Below are positions 5,958 to 6,517 of a stretch of 6,517 nt of DNA, piece after piece. The stretch comes from an uncultured Clostridia bacterium (GTDB lineage: Bacteria; Bacillota; Clostridia; Christensenellales; CAG-917). The DNA lies in the NCBI GenBank assembly GCA_947629635.1, contig CANREO010000052.1, positions 1 to 6,517 on the forward strand. Direction: 5' to 3'. Position numbers and translations under genes: made by a program. A model generated the notes under the pieces. That model saw only the letters and a program-made list of their open reading frames with translations. It searched no databases and was not told the origin of the DNA. How positions within the stretch are numbered: the stretch's first letter is position 1; every line of letters begins with the position of its first letter.

Positions 5958-5986
5958 AAAAAAGAGGCTTTGCAGCCTCTTTTTTT
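5958..5986. terminator. Bidirectional intrinsic terminator between convergent genes
   Basis: AGAGGCT (5963-5969) and AGCCTCT (5974-5980) form a perfect 7-base stem with a TTGC loop. A-run 5958-5963 and T-run 5980-5986 provide a U-tract in either direction. It ends the small membrane protein gene (stop at 5936) and, on the minus strand, the beta-repeat protein gene (stop at 6007). Confidence 0.93.
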
Positions 5987-6006
5987 GTTGAATTTAGGTG
6001 CGACCG

Positions 6007-6517
6007 TCAAGCCACTGTCTTTGTGTATGTGTAGCCGCTATAGTTATCCGAACCGGTGATATCCATAGAATTTCCGCCGTTTATGGTGATGGTAATATCC
6101 TCATCACCGGGGAAATCTGCCATATATGTATTATCGCCCGTCTTTCTGTAAGTTCCATGATGGCCCGAATCGTCGGTCACGGTTCCGTCCTGGTTGAAAG
6201 TCAACGAACTATACATGGCGTATTCATTGGTCCATACGCCTACGATCTGATCGCCGTCGGCTATTGTGCCTGCGGTGCCGTATCTATGATATGTGCCGGC
6301 ATATGCTTGCCCATCGGCGGCAACGGTGATCGTATCATCATTGTTGTTGAAGGTGATCGTCACGGTCGGTCCGGCATCCTGAGTGATGGTGATGCTGGCA
6401 GCGCCCTCGTCACTTGCAACCATCTTATTGACCACAGTTTCGGTGCCGTTTTCGATAACTACCCAATAACTGTTTGCAGACGACATATAAGTGATATCAA
6501 CAAGATACGTGTTCAGC
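6007..6517 (-). CDS. Beta-rich repeat protein, probably extracellular, C-terminal part (5' end outside window)
   Basis: This gene is cut by the right edge. An ATG occurs at 6486, but the frame stays open to the window end, and the upstream residues (LNTYLVDITY) continue the same beta-strand-like pattern, so 6486 is probably internal. The visible 170 or so residues are rich in Thr, Asp, Gly, Asn and Tyr and poor in Lys and Cys, with alternating hydrophobic residues, typical of a secreted beta-sheet domain. Two related segments are visible. Counted from the 6486 methionine, residues 41-69 (TVTITFNNNDDTITVAADG onward, ending GTYHRY) and 130-157 (DITITINGGNSMDITGSDN onward, ending YTYTKT) align strand by strand. 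LTFNQDGTVTDD (95-106) followed by GTYRKTGDNTYMADF recalls lipocalin-like/calycin domains. There is no membrane anchor or LPXTG at the C-terminus, so anchoring, if any, would be N-terminal. Function is not known. It ends at the terminator 5958-5986. Confidence 0.72.
   Translation of the reverse strand, partial: LNTYLVDITYMSSANSYWVVIENGTETVVNKMVASDEGAASITITQDAGPTVTITFNNNDDTITVAADGQAYAGTYHRYGTAGTIADGDQIVGVWTNEYAMYSSLTFNQDGTVTDDSGHHGTYRKTGDNTYMADFPGDEDITITINGGNSMDITGSDNYSGYTYTKTVA

Overview
The window looks like chromosomal DNA from an endospore-forming member of the Firmicutes (Clostridia-like). The evidence is a SpoVB-type flippase, a DUF421/DUF4363 pair, spoVG, and a MurC with the Firmicutes-style EACEY motif. 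Base composition is moderate rather than very AT-rich, which suggests an uncultured or gut Clostridia relative rather than a classical Clostridium. There are no RNA genes, mobile elements or CRISPR arrays, and no gene-free stretch over 300 bases. Identifications come from reading motifs by eye; no database was searched.

Layout. (1) Bases 2-1963, + strand: the 3' end of a spoVB/murJ-like flippase, then a DUF421 membrane protein and a DUF4363 protein. The last two overlap by 4 bases, so this is an operon of spore- or envelope-membrane proteins. (2) Bases 2024-3409, - strand: murC, convergent with that operon. (3) Bases 3410-3562: a divergent promoter region between murC and spoVG. (4) Bases 3563-3832, + strand: spoVG with a strong ribosome binding site. 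(5) Bases 3942-3971: a bidirectional terminator. (6) Bases 3986-5518, - strand: an acyl-CoA synthetase-type AMP-binding enzyme. (7) Bases 5519-5648: a divergent promoter region with a long imperfect inverted repeat. (8) Bases 5649-5936, + strand: a small lysine/arginine-rich protein with one C-terminal membrane segment. (9) Bases 5958-5986: a second bidirectional terminator. (10) Bases 6007 to the right edge, - strand: the C-terminal part of a beta-rich, probably extracellular, repeat protein.

How the genes fit together. The left half concerns the cell envelope and sporulation: lipid-linked precursor export (SpoVB), UDP-MurNAc-L-alanine synthesis (MurC), septation/sporulation control (SpoVG) and likely spore or cell membrane proteins (DUF421, DUF4363). 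The right half is less conventional: an orphan adenylating enzyme divergent from an unknown small membrane protein.

The most unusual signal is in the 5519-5648 divergent region. Each gene has a good sigma-A-like promoter whose -10 box ends exactly 6 bases before the start codon, and neither has a Shine-Dalgarno site. Both transcripts are therefore predicted to start at the A of the ATG (leaderless), although spoVG and the DUF4363 gene in the same window use clear Shine-Dalgarno sites. A 16-base-arm imperfect inverted repeat overlaps the -35 box of one of these promoters and looks like an operator.
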